From NCBI GenBank assembly GCA_937930535.1, contig CALGKJ010000123.1:1-64000 (forward strand): DNA of 64,000 nucleotides, given 5' to 3'. Both the position numbers and the translations under genes were made by a program. The notes below the pieces were generated by a model. The model did not search any database. It was not told where the DNA came from and worked only from the letters and a program-made list of their open reading frames with translations. This DNA is from an uncultured Clostridia bacterium (lineage in GTDB: Bacteria > Bacillota > Clostridia > Lutisporales > Lutisporaceae). Position 1 is the stretch's first letter. Each line of letters starts with the position of its first letter. Shown piece after piece: positions 27,380 through 36,715 of this stretch.

Positions 27380-27514
27380 TTAGAATGAGTATTTACTTAA
27401 TTGTTCGTTTTCTTCACTACCTCTTGCTGTTTCCCTGCCCATTTCTCTATCCAGCTCCCTTTCAATCTCTACTGGACTTTTAGGCATTTCTATATCTGCA
27501 CGAACAGTAGCCAC
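27380..27514 (-). CDS. small ORF, 44 aa, Glu/Arg-rich
   Basis: GTG start 27514 preceded by AAGGAGG; translates to (V/M)ATVRADIEMPKSPVEIERELDREMGRETARGSEENEQLSKYSF; below the ORF-track cutoff. Confidence 0.6.
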   Translation of the reverse strand: MATVRADIEMPKSPVEIERELDREMGRETARGSEENEQLSKYSF

Positions 27515-27568
27515 GCAATATACCTCCTTAGAAAATATTTGCAAGTGGATTGTATTGTAGTTGTTTTG

Positions 27569-27672
27569 AAAAAGTGATACTATATGTGTATATATTCATA
27601 GGGAGAAACTTTGCCGAGTAATGCCCTATGGTATATGTATGGTGGCTGGAGCAATCCAGCCTATCACTTTTT
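27569..27672. ncRNA. candidate structured RNA, three-way junction
   Basis: P1 AAAAAGTGATA/TATCACTTTTT (27569-27579 / 27662-27672), P2 CATAGGG/CCCTATG (27597-27603 / 27624-27630), P3 GGCTGG/CCAGCC (27644-27649 / 27656-27661). Confidence 0.55.
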
Positions 27673-28042
27673 GCTGATTTATAAAGCTTCACCTCCTTGA
27701 AATTTATTACTACTAGCAATTACTTACAAGAATATATTACCCTATCAGTGATAAAATTCCAAGTTTCTTCATATACATTTATTGGTATATATATAAATTG
27801 TCTATTTAATTTAATCAATACTCCGTCTATAAATTTTTAATATGTTGTTCAAAACTCCACAATTTAGCATATAAAAATCCACATATTATTTACACAAATT
27901 AATATTCCATATTTTTCCTTAACCTTATTTATGCAAACATTTATACTCATAATATAAAAAGCTGTACCTTTGCTATATGATTAAAATAAAAAGAAGCTAA
28001 TCTATATAATAGAAAAGCTTCTCTTTATACCTTTAATATTTA

Positions 28043-28183
28043 TTATTTTACAGCTTCGTACTTTGGTACTATACATTTACCATAAGGGTCACTGTCATCC
28101 CACGCAAACGAAGTAGTTGTAGTAGCAATTAGTAAAACGAAAGATAAAACTACTACAAGTATGGGTTTACTTAGCTTTTTCAT
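28043..28183 (-). CDS. small exported peptide, Phr/NprX-like candidate
   Basis: MKKLSKPILVVVLSFVLLIATTTTSFAWDDSDPYGKCIVPKYEAVK (46 aa) with signal-peptide-like N-terminus, AGGGGG RBS, start overlapping the 3' end of the TPR gene; below ORF-track cutoff. Confidence 0.75.
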   Translation of the reverse strand: MKKLSKPILVVVLSFVLLIATTTTSFAWDDSDPYGKCIVPKYEAVK

Positions 28184-29441
28184 TGTATACCCCCTTATCT
28201 AATTCTTTGATTTTGAAGAAAATAAGTCCTCCGCACTCTGTCAAACCGCTTTTATAATCTTCATTAGTTGAAGCTTTCCTAAGTTCTATTATAATGTCAC
28301 CTAATTCATTTAAGCAAGGTATGTCATTTATATTTTCAATTATTGAACTTATTCCAATTAATACATCAGGCTTATGTACTATCTTTCCTTTTGTATCTAG
28401 AAGTATATTAAAGATACTTTTATATGATTTCTCATCTCCCATTGCTGCTTTAATCTCAGCTTGTGTTGCAACATATGTTAAATGCTTAACCAAATTATTT
28501 TCCTTTTCAGATATTACAATGGCTTTTTCTATATACTCAAGTGCATTTGAATAATTCTTTTTGCACTTATATGCAACAGCTATATTATTATAAATTGAAG
28601 CTATCGTTAATATATTTGCAAGGTCAGGATAATTTAGGGCATCCATATAATATTTTAATGCTTCATCATATTTTCTCTGCTTCTTGTAGGTTAGTCCAAT
28701 ATTAGCAATTGCACTGGACTTTGCACGATTATGCGTTGAATGTTCTTTTGCTTGTATAAAAAATTCCCTAGCATATGAATAATCTCTCTTATGCATGTAA
28801 GCCGAACCTCTCCTATAATAATAAAAAAACAATGTGTCATCATTAAGCCTATCCTTATGTATTTGCACAAGATTTCTTATATGCTTATACCTTTTATCTG
28901 CTTTTACGATAGAGTTTTCTCTTAACAAATCATCAGCATATTCACATTGAAAGAATACTAGCTTATTTATCTGTTTCTTTGGTAATGTTTCTATAGCATA
29001 TTCATAATATTCCATACAACGATCTATTCTATTTATGTTATAGTAGTTTCTTGCTTTTGCTCTATACATCAATGCCAGTTCTGTCTGCATATCTTCTTCT
29101 TTGCATTGTTCAATGAGATAATCAAATATTTGTTGGTTTTCTTCTTGGTCATACTTGCTTATATTATCAAAAATATTCTGTACATGGCTTTTTATTTGTT
29201 CTTGTTTGCTAACTAAGAGAGAAGGATAATCTACATCTAGTATAAAGGTCACTCTGCATCTAAAGGAATCAGATATTATGACCTCCTTACTTAGGTAACT
29301 AAGAAGGGTTGAAAATTTATTGGTAATATCGCTATGGGCTTTATAAAACTCTTCAACACTATTATACCTTTGCAGAATAGCATTTCGTATTTGAGGACCT
29401 TCTCCCAATATTTTAACATCCTTTAATGTAAGCTTACTCAT
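28167..29441 (-). CDS. RRNPP-like HTH/TPR regulator
   Basis: N-terminal HTH-like region and multiple TPRs (ANIGLTYKKQRKYDEALKYYMDAL, NNIAVAYKCKKNYSNALEYIEKAIVI); followed by an overlapping secreted-peptide gene. Confidence 0.8.
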   Translation of the reverse strand: MSKLTLKDVKILGEGPQIRNAILQRYNSVEEFYKAHSDITNKFSTLLSYLSKEVIISDSFRCRVTFILDVDYPSLLVSKQEQIKSHVQNIFDNISKYDQEENQQIFDYLIEQCKEEDMQTELALMYRAKARNYYNINRIDRCMEYYEYAIETLPKKQINKLVFFQCEYADDLLRENSIVKADKRYKHIRNLVQIHKDRLNDDTLFFYYYRRGSAYMHKRDYSYAREFFIQAKEHSTHNRAKSSAIANIGLTYKKQRKYDEALKYYMDALNYPDLANILTIASIYNNIAVAYKCKKNYSNALEYIEKAIVISEKENNLVKHLTYVATQAEIKAAMGDEKSYKSIFNILLDTKGKIVHKPDVLIGISSIIENINDIPCLNELGDIIIELRKASTNEDYKSGLTECGGLIFFKIKELDKGVYNEKAK

Positions 29442-29560
29442 ATTGCCCTAATCATCCTCCGTGTTAACTATTGCAGTGTATATTTTATATATAAATAATT
29501 ACAATCCAACTCAAATATAGCATATTTTACCACGTTTTTCAATGTTTAACGCAAATAAAA

Positions 29561-29597
29561 ACCTTATAACGACATTGAAATGTAATCGTTATAAGGT
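29561..29597 (-). terminator. Rho-independent terminator
   Basis: ACCTTATAACGA / TCGTTATAAGGT stem followed by TTTTTATTT on the minus strand. Confidence 0.85.
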
Positions 29598-29680
29598 ATT
29601 ATTTATCATTAATATTTATACTTTTAAACTGTTGCTTTATTGAAGCTATATGGAAAGCTCTCATATATATAATTCATATG

Positions 29681-30163
29681 TTAATTATTCGTTTGTACAT
29701 CAACAGCAAAATAATATATACCTGTCCCTTCCTCGTAACTAGCGGAGATACTGTAAATATATTTTCCTGTAGTACTTGGTGTAATAATGTTATGAATTTC
29801 TTTATTTACATCTTTAATTTCAAATAGCTTCTCGTAATTTCCATTATCAAGCATTTTTACAACCATATATGAATTTGGCTCATGTGGAAAACCAATTTTT
29901 AGTTCTGTATTAGGTAATGCAGACAAAGCATCTAAACTTTCAATTACATCATTATCATCAACATAATAATTGTACTTGCTCCTAAGTCTACTAGTATAGT
30001 AAAAATACGTTTTAATTGTACTAATCTCTTTATCGTTATACTTTACAATGGGGTTCTCTATTTGTATTTCATTAGAATTTGCTTTTATTATTAATATTGT
30101 GGCAGCTACTAATATTATGAGAACTATAACGGAAATCAATAGTTTATTTTTCATTACAAACAT
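29681..30163 (-). CDS. membrane-anchored hypothetical protein
   Basis: N-terminal TM (NKLLISVIVLIILVAATILII), 8 nt after the upstream secreted-protein gene. Confidence 0.6.
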   Translation of the reverse strand: MFVMKNKLLISVIVLIILVAATILIIKANSNEIQIENPIVKYNDKEISTIKTYFYYTSRLRSKYNYYVDDNDVIESLDALSALPNTELKIGFPHEPNSYMVVKMLDNGNYEKLFEIKDVNKEIHNIITPSTTGKYIYSISASYEEGTGIYYFAVDVQTNN

Positions 30164-30171
30164 CCCCTTAG

Positions 30172-31401
30172 TTATTGTGGTATTATATAGCTGTGACTGG
30201 TTTGAGGATATACTAGATAGATACTATGTTTGGTAGTGAAATTTCTCGTCATTGCAGAATATGTTGAAGATGTATAACTGGCATCAACATTATAAAAAGT
30301 GTTGCTATTGAATGAAGAAGCCATTTTTGAAGCACCTGAAATCGTTAAACCAGTAGAATAAGAAATGGTGCTTGACTGTCCACCTTGTACTGTAATATAT
30401 CCCATTGAGTAGCAGTCTGATAAATGAGCTACCGTGCACATTGATTCATATGTGTCATATTTATTAAGATACCCATCCCATGCTTTTGGAACGAGCTTAG
30501 TCATTTCACCCCATGTACTTATCCATAGTTGGTCATAATATTTGAAATTAGTCTTATATTCTCTATGGGTTCCTGAATAAGTACCATCTGCTAGAATACT
30601 CTTACAGCTTATTGTACTACCTGAACTATATGTTACTGCAACAACAGAACCCCCAGATAACTTGACAGTTCCATAGGATGATTGAGACATATCAAATGAA
30701 GATTGTACTCCATCACATATGTTAACATGTGCTATAGTAGTTTCTCTAGAGCCTAAAAATACTTCTGACTCCAGATGCCAAATAGGTACTTCATATTGGA
30801 TTATTTCACCTTTTCCAATTGAAGAAATATCAGTAGGCTGTAACTCATCTACCTCTTTTATATCCTTAGCTTTGAAATCTTTTGTATCACTGAATTTAGT
30901 TGTGCTTATTTTATTAGGAATATCGGTATCTCTTGTAAGAATTTCACTATCTAATAATGAGTTTACTTTTTTGATATCACTAACTCCGTATGATATTGTC
31001 ATACCTTCTGTAGCTACTTCCTCATTATTACCTGCAAACATTATATAGTGACAATCTATTATATTAACATTTTTGGATTTTAACTTTTTAACTAATTCTG
31101 ATTTATCATTAGATATTTTAAAATCTACTTGACCATTTTCATCGGTCTTGCCTAAAAATACATATTTGTTCTGATCTATAGAATAAATCTGTACATATCC
31201 ATTTACTAGCGGAGAACCATCAGATATAAAAACTGATAGTTTCTTTGTGTTCTTCTCTAATGAATTTTCATTATAAAATCCATCAGACTTTAGTTGCTGA
31301 TTTGTATCGTTTTGTGCTGCATAACTATATCCTGTCATAGATATAATCAATATAGCAGCAATTAATAATGAAATAATACGTTTTCTCATAAAGTACACCA
31401 T
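30172..31401 (-). CDS. secreted protein with Ig/CNA-B-like N-terminal region and unknown Ser/Thr/Tyr-rich C-terminus
   Basis: signal peptide MRKRIISLLIAAILIISMTGYSYAAQ; SPLVNGYVQIYSIDQNKYVFLGKTDENGQVDFKI resembles a prealbumin-like repeat. Confidence 0.6.
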   Translation of the reverse strand: MVYFMRKRIISLLIAAILIISMTGYSYAAQNDTNQQLKSDGFYNENSLEKNTKKLSVFISDGSPLVNGYVQIYSIDQNKYVFLGKTDENGQVDFKISNDKSELVKKLKSKNVNIIDCHYIMFAGNNEEVATEGMTISYGVSDIKKVNSLLDSEILTRDTDIPNKISTTKFSDTKDFKAKDIKEVDELQPTDISSIGKGEIIQYEVPIWHLESEVFLGSRETTIAHVNICDGVQSSFDMSQSSYGTVKLSGGSVVAVTYSSGSTISCKSILADGTYSGTHREYKTNFKYYDQLWISTWGEMTKLVPKAWDGYLNKYDTYESMCTVAHLSDCYSMGYITVQGGQSSTISYSTGLTISGASKMASSFNSNTFYNVDASYTSSTYSAMTRNFTTKHSIYLVYPQTSHSYIIPQ

Positions 31402-31895
31402 GTATAACGAAATCTTACAAAATTCATTATACTTTTTCCTTCTTAATTATTTTTTGTATAGTCATCTTCCATATATAGCAGTTCTTCTTAACTAACTACT
31501 ATTACCTTTTAATATCTTAGTGTAGCTCTATGTTATTTTGTAATAAATTAGATGGTCGCTAGATTATATATATTAAAATTAATTCTTCGTATGATTTATA
31601 AAGGCATAACATACTACATTCGATGTCCTTTCCTCAATTCACTCCTCTCAATTTATGCAAGCTTAAAGTCAGTAAATTACATTAAGTAGCATAATTATTT
31701 AGGTCGATTCCCATATCCTATAATATAATATCATAATATTCTTGTGGTGTAAATTAATTATCATATATGAAATAATAACCTATTACATCTAAGCTTCAAT
31801 GCTTTAATAAAATAATAGAATTATTAAATATTTATCTGTTGGATGCGAAGAAATATTTAACCTTATTCCTGTAAATAAGGTGCAAAACTCCTATA

Positions 31896-31928
31896 CAATT
31901 CCGCAAATACTCAATATTAGCGGAATTG
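31896..31928. terminator. hairpin terminator
   Basis: CAATTCCGC / GCGGAATTG stem followed by TTTT on +. Confidence 0.6.
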
Positions 31929-32029
31929 TTTTACCCCCCTAGGTCATTTTCTGTTGCAAACCTACGTACATGCAAACATAAAACACACTTACAAATTTCT
32001 ACAAAATCCGCTACACCTTTGATACCAAG

Positions 32030-33412
32030 CTATCTGCGACGTATCGACGCAACTGTCTCCACATGCCCTGTATGCGCAAACATATCCACAGGCTGCACCT
32101 CCACAACCCTATACCCCTTCTCATCCAAATACTTCAAATCCCTAGCCAAGGTAGATGGATTGCAGGATACATACACTACTCGCTCCGGCTTCATATCTGC
32201 TATAACGTCCAGTAGTTCTACACCGCAGCCTTTGCGTGGTGGGTCTACCACTATTACGTCTGCCGTTAGCCCTTTCTTATACAAATCTGGTATAACCTTT
32301 TCTGATTCTCCTAATATAAACTCTACGTTATCTACGTTATTTATCTTAGCATTCTGCTTTGCATTTTCTATTGCCTGTCCTACTATTTCAACGCCGTATA
32401 CTTTTTTAGCCTTTTGGGTTAGGAATAATGATATGGTTCCTATGCCGCAGTATGCATCTATTACTGTTTCGTTGCCTGTAAGAGCTGCATATTCCAGTGC
32501 CTTACCATATAGCACCTCTGTTTGTATGGGGTTTACCTGAAAGAAGGATAGCGGTGATATCTTAAATTTGAATTCACCAATATAGTCTGTTATATAGTCC
32601 TCGCCATATATGACTACATTTTTTTCACCTAGTATTACATTAGTTTGCTTGGTATTTATATTTAATACTATACTTTTCAAGTTTTGTATCCTGCTTGTCA
32701 GCATTTCTATAAGCACTTTTTCGTTGGGCAGCTTATTGCCGTTTATGACTAGGCAAACCATAACATCTCCGGTTTTAAAGCCTTTTCTGGTCATTATGTG
32801 TCTTAATAGACCTTTTCCTGTGGATTCATTGTATACACTTAAGTTATATTTTTTTATAAACTGCTTTACTATACCTATTACTTCATCGTTTAGCTCATCC
32901 TGTATAATGCATTTGCTGGTGTCTACTATCTGATGTGTGCGATTGGCATAAAAGCCTATTATTACATCTTCATTCATACCGATTGGGAATTGTGCTTTGT
33001 TTCTGTATCTCCAAGGCTCTTTCATTCCTATTGTATTATGTATTTTTATATCTTTTAGTCCGCCTATTCTTTCTATAGCATCCTTTACTGATTGTGTTTT
33101 CATTTCAAGCTGTTGTTCATAGGAAAGGTGTTGAAGCTGACAGCCTCCGCATCTTTTTACTATTCCGCACTTGGGCTCTACCCTTGAGATTGATGGCTTT
33201 ATAATGTTTAAAAGCTTTCCGAATCCGTAGGTTTTATGTATTTTTACTATCCTTATTTCTGCTTGCTCCTGTGGCAAAGCTCCTTCTACAAACACGGTGA
33301 AGCCCTCTATTTTACCTACTCCCATGCCCTCACTGGTTAAGCCGGTAATATCAATTATGTAATCTTGGTTCTTTTCCACCGGAGTTTTTGCCTCCATAAT
33401 TTGTTTTTCCAT
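32030..33412 (-). CDS. rlmD: 23S rRNA (uracil-5-)-methyltransferase RlmD (RumA/TrmA family)
   Basis: TRAM domain plus CGGCQLQHLSYEQQL; VIDAYCGIGTISLFL; VDPPRKGC; YVSCNPSTLARD. Confidence 0.95.
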   Translation of the reverse strand: MEKQIMEAKTPVEKNQDYIIDITGLTSEGMGVGKIEGFTVFVEGALPQEQAEIRIVKIHKTYGFGKLLNIIKPSISRVEPKCGIVKRCGGCQLQHLSYEQQLEMKTQSVKDAIERIGGLKDIKIHNTIGMKEPWRYRNKAQFPIGMNEDVIIGFYANRTHQIVDTSKCIIQDELNDEVIGIVKQFIKKYNLSVYNESTGKGLLRHIMTRKGFKTGDVMVCLVINGNKLPNEKVLIEMLTSRIQNLKSIVLNINTKQTNVILGEKNVVIYGEDYITDYIGEFKFKISPLSFFQVNPIQTEVLYGKALEYAALTGNETVIDAYCGIGTISLFLTQKAKKVYGVEIVGQAIENAKQNAKINNVDNVEFILGESEKVIPDLYKKGLTADVIVVDPPRKGCGVELLDVIADMKPERVVYVSCNPSTLARDLKYLDEKGYRVVEVQPVDMFAHTGHVETVASIRRR

Positions 33413-33965
33413 TTAGCTCTCTCCTCAAATCTATATGATCGCTTACTGCTTCTATCTTGGTATTCATCTTACTCATATTAATATTAATATCATTAAGCTC
33501 TTTTTTCAACTTTTTCTGCACTTTAATTATATCATCAATCTTTATGTGCAAATCTTCAAGTATGATTTCAGATTTTAGATTTATTAAATAGTCATTCTCC
33601 ATCTTAAGTCGATCCTTTTGCGACTCCCTATTCTGGCTCATCATAATTATGGGTGCTTGAATAGATGCAACACAAGCTAAAACAAGGTTTAGAAATACAA
33701 AAGGATATGGATCGAAGGGGCTTTGTAGAATCAGCTTGGTATTTACAATAGCCCATATAAGTACTATAGCTCCAAATACACCTAAAAACCACCAGCTGCC
33801 TGCAAACTGAGCCATTTTATCCGCAGCTTTTTGTCCTGTTGTAAGTTTTTTGCTTGACTCGGTATTAATGTTAAGTGATCGTTTGCCCCTGATTAATTCG
33901 TGTATTTTCTGTTCTCTTTCATCTTCATCATTTATTAGCAGTTTTGTAACCTCTTTTTCGTCCAT
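33351..33965 (-). CDS. DUF1003 membrane protein
   Basis: AGSWWFLGVFGAIVLIWAIVN...FDPYPFVFLNLVLACVASIQAPIIMMSQNRE. Confidence 0.92.
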   Translation of the reverse strand: MDEKEVTKLLINDEDEREQKIHELIRGKRSLNINTESSKKLTTGQKAADKMAQFAGSWWFLGVFGAIVLIWAIVNTKLILQSPFDPYPFVFLNLVLACVASIQAPIIMMSQNRESQKDRLKMENDYLINLKSEIILEDLHIKIDDIIKVQKKLKKELNDININMSKMNTKIEAVSDHIDLRRELNGKTNYGGKNSGGKEPRLHN

Positions 33966-34116
33966 TATATCACTCCTAACCTGTATTTAAAGTTGGTCTA
34001 CCCAACTTTACATCAGCAATCAATGAAAAGAAAGCAAGTCTCAGGAAGTGACCCTAGACAGACGCAGCTTTATTTTCATATTAAAGCTTTATATACTTTA
34101 GTATGAGCATTTTATC

Positions 34117-34146
34117 AAAAAAGACACACGGCAATGTGTGTCTTTT
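34117..34146 (-). terminator. Rho-independent terminator of the ABC operon
   Basis: AAAAGACACAC / GTGTGTCTTTT stem; T-run on minus strand. Confidence 0.85.
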
Positions 34147-34227
34147 GGATATAATCATCACAATTTATTTAAGATATAGGGTTTTTAGATTAAAATTTAG
34201 AAAATAAGCAACCATTTGCTGGTTATG

Positions 34228-35025
34228 TTATAGCGGTAATCTTTTCTTCCTAAAAACCAGCACAGCGGCAGTAAAAAGAATCATAATAGCAGCTATATAA
34301 ACAAGATTGACTCCCCATACTTTTGCACCACGAACTATTTCTACGCCATCATAAAAACCATAGATTGATAGCTTTTTCAAAATCTCAGCATCTGCCGAAG
34401 CACCTCCCAGCATATTCATAATCAGAAATGCTATAGGTATACCTGCACCAAAGCCGAGTGACAGCTTTGTTTCATTAAACAGGCAGGAAAAGAAAAAGCT
34501 AATCATCATTACAACCATATTAACAAGCATTGTAGTAAGGTTTAGTCTGAAAAAAGCACTAATATCAAGTGTATTGGGAAACATAAACGAGCTGACTAAA
34601 ACGCCAACGCCAAATAAAGCAGCAAATAACAGTGCAACAGAAGCCAGTGCATAGACTCCTTGTGTTATAATGATTCTAACTCTTGAGTTGGGAGTTGATA
34701 ACAGGTATACAAAGGAGCTGTTGTCTACCATTTTTGCTACCAGTCTATTACCAAGTATTATACAATAGACCATTGGAAAGCCAAACATAAGCAGTCCATA
34801 AAGCCAGCTTGCAAGGTAGCTCGTAAGATCTGTAACCATATCAGAAAAGCTCATAGCTTTCATAAGTTCTGGGGGAAACATCTTCAACATGGATGTTAAG
34901 GCTTCCATATCGTTAGGATTATACATTGAAATCATTATGGTCATATACATAGTTAATACACCAAAGAAAATAAGCAGCAGTGTCCAATTTTTCTTAAGTA
35001 CTGTTTTTAGCAATGTAAAGCTCAT
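34228..35025 (-). CDS. ABC-2 type permease
   Basis: six hydrophobic segments; directly downstream of ABC ATPase. Confidence 0.85.
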   Translation of the reverse strand: MSFTLLKTVLKKNWTLLLIFFGVLTMYMTIMISMYNPNDMEALTSMLKMFPPELMKAMSFSDMVTDLTSYLASWLYGLLMFGFPMVYCIILGNRLVAKMVDNSSFVYLLSTPNSRVRIIITQGVYALASVALLFAALFGVGVLVSSFMFPNTLDISAFFRLNLTTMLVNMVVMMISFFFSCLFNETKLSLGFGAGIPIAFLIMNMLGGASADAEILKKLSIYGFYDGVEIVRGAKVWGVNLVYIAAIMILFTAAVLVFRKKRLPL

Positions 35026-35027
35026 AG

Positions 35028-35915
35028 CTATTTGCCCTCCCTACCGTAAAACTGCATGAAGATATCTTCAAGAGACTGAGTTTTAACATCAAAATTTAAT
35101 ATAGTAAATTGTGCAGCCGCTTTAATGAAGCGGTCAATATTTTCACCCGTTACGAAAACCTCTATTGCATCATCTGCTGTATTGCATACCTCAAAACCCG
35201 CATTTTGAAGTAACTGAGAAGCAGAAGCGATGTCGGCAGGTTTGATAGTAAAACCTTTACGCTGTGAATTCTTGAGGGTCTGTACATCGGATTCCTTGAC
35301 AATTCTTCCATCCTTGATTATTAGTACATTATCACAGGTTTTTTCTACTTCCTCAAATATATGGCTGGACATTAAAATGGTTTTTCCTTTAGCTTTTTCC
35401 CTTAGAATAAGTTCAACAAATCTATTCTGCATAAGTGGATCAAGTCCGCTTGTTGGCTCATCCAAAATCAGCACATCGGGATTATGCATAAATGCCGTAA
35501 TGATTCCTAGCTTTTGCTTCATTCCCTTTGAAAATTTTTTGATTTTGCCCTTTGGATCCAGCTCAAACATTTCAATAAGCTGTTTCTGCCTATCCGTATC
35601 CTTTGTCCCCCTCATGTCATGCATAAATCTAAGAAATTCATTACCATTCATATCATCCAGAAAAGCAATTTCACCTGGTATATAGCCGAGAGTTTTTTGG
35701 ATTTCTGGTGCTTTGCTTGAACAATCAAGTCCACCAATAGTACAGCTTCCGCTATTGGGATGCATAAAGCCTAGCAGTGCACGAATAGTGGTAGTCTTTC
35801 CAGCTCCGTTGGGTCCTAAATACCCCATTACTTCGCCCTTTTTTACGGAGAAATCTAGCTCAAATACACCCTTTCCACTTGGATACTTTAGCGTAAGCTT
35901 TTTTACTTCAATCAT
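35028..35915 (-). CDS. ABC transporter ATP-binding protein
   Basis: YLGPNGAGKTTTIRALLGF, FSKGMKQKLGI, VLILDEPTSGLDPL. Confidence 0.97.
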   Translation of the reverse strand: MIEVKKLTLKYPSGKGVFELDFSVKKGEVMGYLGPNGAGKTTTIRALLGFMHPNSGSCTIGGLDCSSKAPEIQKTLGYIPGEIAFLDDMNGNEFLRFMHDMRGTKDTDRQKQLIEMFELDPKGKIKKFSKGMKQKLGIITAFMHNPDVLILDEPTSGLDPLMQNRFVELILREKAKGKTILMSSHIFEEVEKTCDNVLIIKDGRIVKESDVQTLKNSQRKGFTIKPADIASASQLLQNAGFEVCNTADDAIEVFVTGENIDRFIKAAAQFTILNFDVKTQSLEDIFMQFYGREGK

Positions 35916-35950
35916 AAAGAATCCTCCTTACAAAATTTTGTTCTAACATA

Positions 35951-36322
35951 TCAGCATTTTTCAGATTTTCTAGCTGTATCATCAAAATCCACTGATTTAT
36001 TTTTCATCTGTTTACCCCATTTTGCCAAAGATTCCAGTGCAGGTATTAAGTCTTTGCCTGCTTCTGTCAGTGAATATTCTACTTTCGGGGGAATCTCCAT
36101 ATATTGCTTGCGGCTAACCAGTCCGTAAGCTTCCATTTCATCTAAAACCTGAGATAGCATCATGTTTGTTATTCCATCAACTTTTCTTTTGAGTTCGTTG
36201 TAGCGCAAAATTCCATTTTGACTTAAAGCCCATATAATAGGAAGCCGCCATTTGCCTCCAATCAAATCCAAGGCATAGGTTAATGGACAAATGCTTTTAT
36301 TTTCAGTATCCTTATCATTCAT
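35951..36322 (-). CDS. HxlR-family transcriptional regulator
   Basis: CPLTYALDLIGGKWRLPIIWALSQNGILRYNELKRKVDGITNMMLSQ. Confidence 0.95.
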   Translation of the reverse strand: MNDKDTENKSICPLTYALDLIGGKWRLPIIWALSQNGILRYNELKRKVDGITNMMLSQVLDEMEAYGLVSRKQYMEIPPKVEYSLTEAGKDLIPALESLAKWGKQMKNKSVDFDDTARKSEKC

Positions 36323-36463
36323 TGTATTACTCCTTTAATCAGTTTTTTCTTACTTAGTCATAAAATACTGCATACTTGCGATAAATTTACTGTGTATTAT
36401 AATTATATCATAATTGATCAATTAGTTTTAATATCGACCAAAATTATCCTATATAAACTTGAC

Positions 36464-36688
36464 TTATAATAACGTGAGTTCGATAAAGAAAGGGTAGATA
36501 TTATTTCACTCACTGAATGTTTCGAGACAAAGAAATTCTAAATTTGCTACGGATTGCGTCAAAACTCGCTACGCTCAAACACTTGACACAATTACTCCTC
36601 CGCTGTATTAAGAATTTCTAAGTCTCTACACAAGGTTCGTTACACAATATCTACCCTTTCTTTCTTTGTATCGAACTCACGTTATAAT
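36464..36688. mobile_element. MITE-like non-coding element
   Basis: TTATAAT at both ends (36464-36470, 36682-36688) flanking terminal inverted repeats AACGTGAGTTCGATA...AAGAAAGGGTAGATATT; no ORF. Confidence 0.75.
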
Positions 36689-36715
36689 AGAACATTGATA
36701 AAAGGAGTGGACTGC

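Noticed and set aside
27569-27672. Possible c-di-GMP riboswitch or hammerhead ribozyme
   Set aside because: No GEMM core and no CUGAUGA/GAAA hammerhead core on either strand; left as unidentified structure
27528-27719. 63-aa minus ORF across the structured RNA
   Set aside because: Start is a weak upstream TTG, the strong RBS lies inside the ORF without a start after it, and the region is better explained by paired RNA helices
31926-32540. 204-aa plus-strand ORF
   Set aside because: Antisense to rlmD; low-complexity Ser/Thr translation
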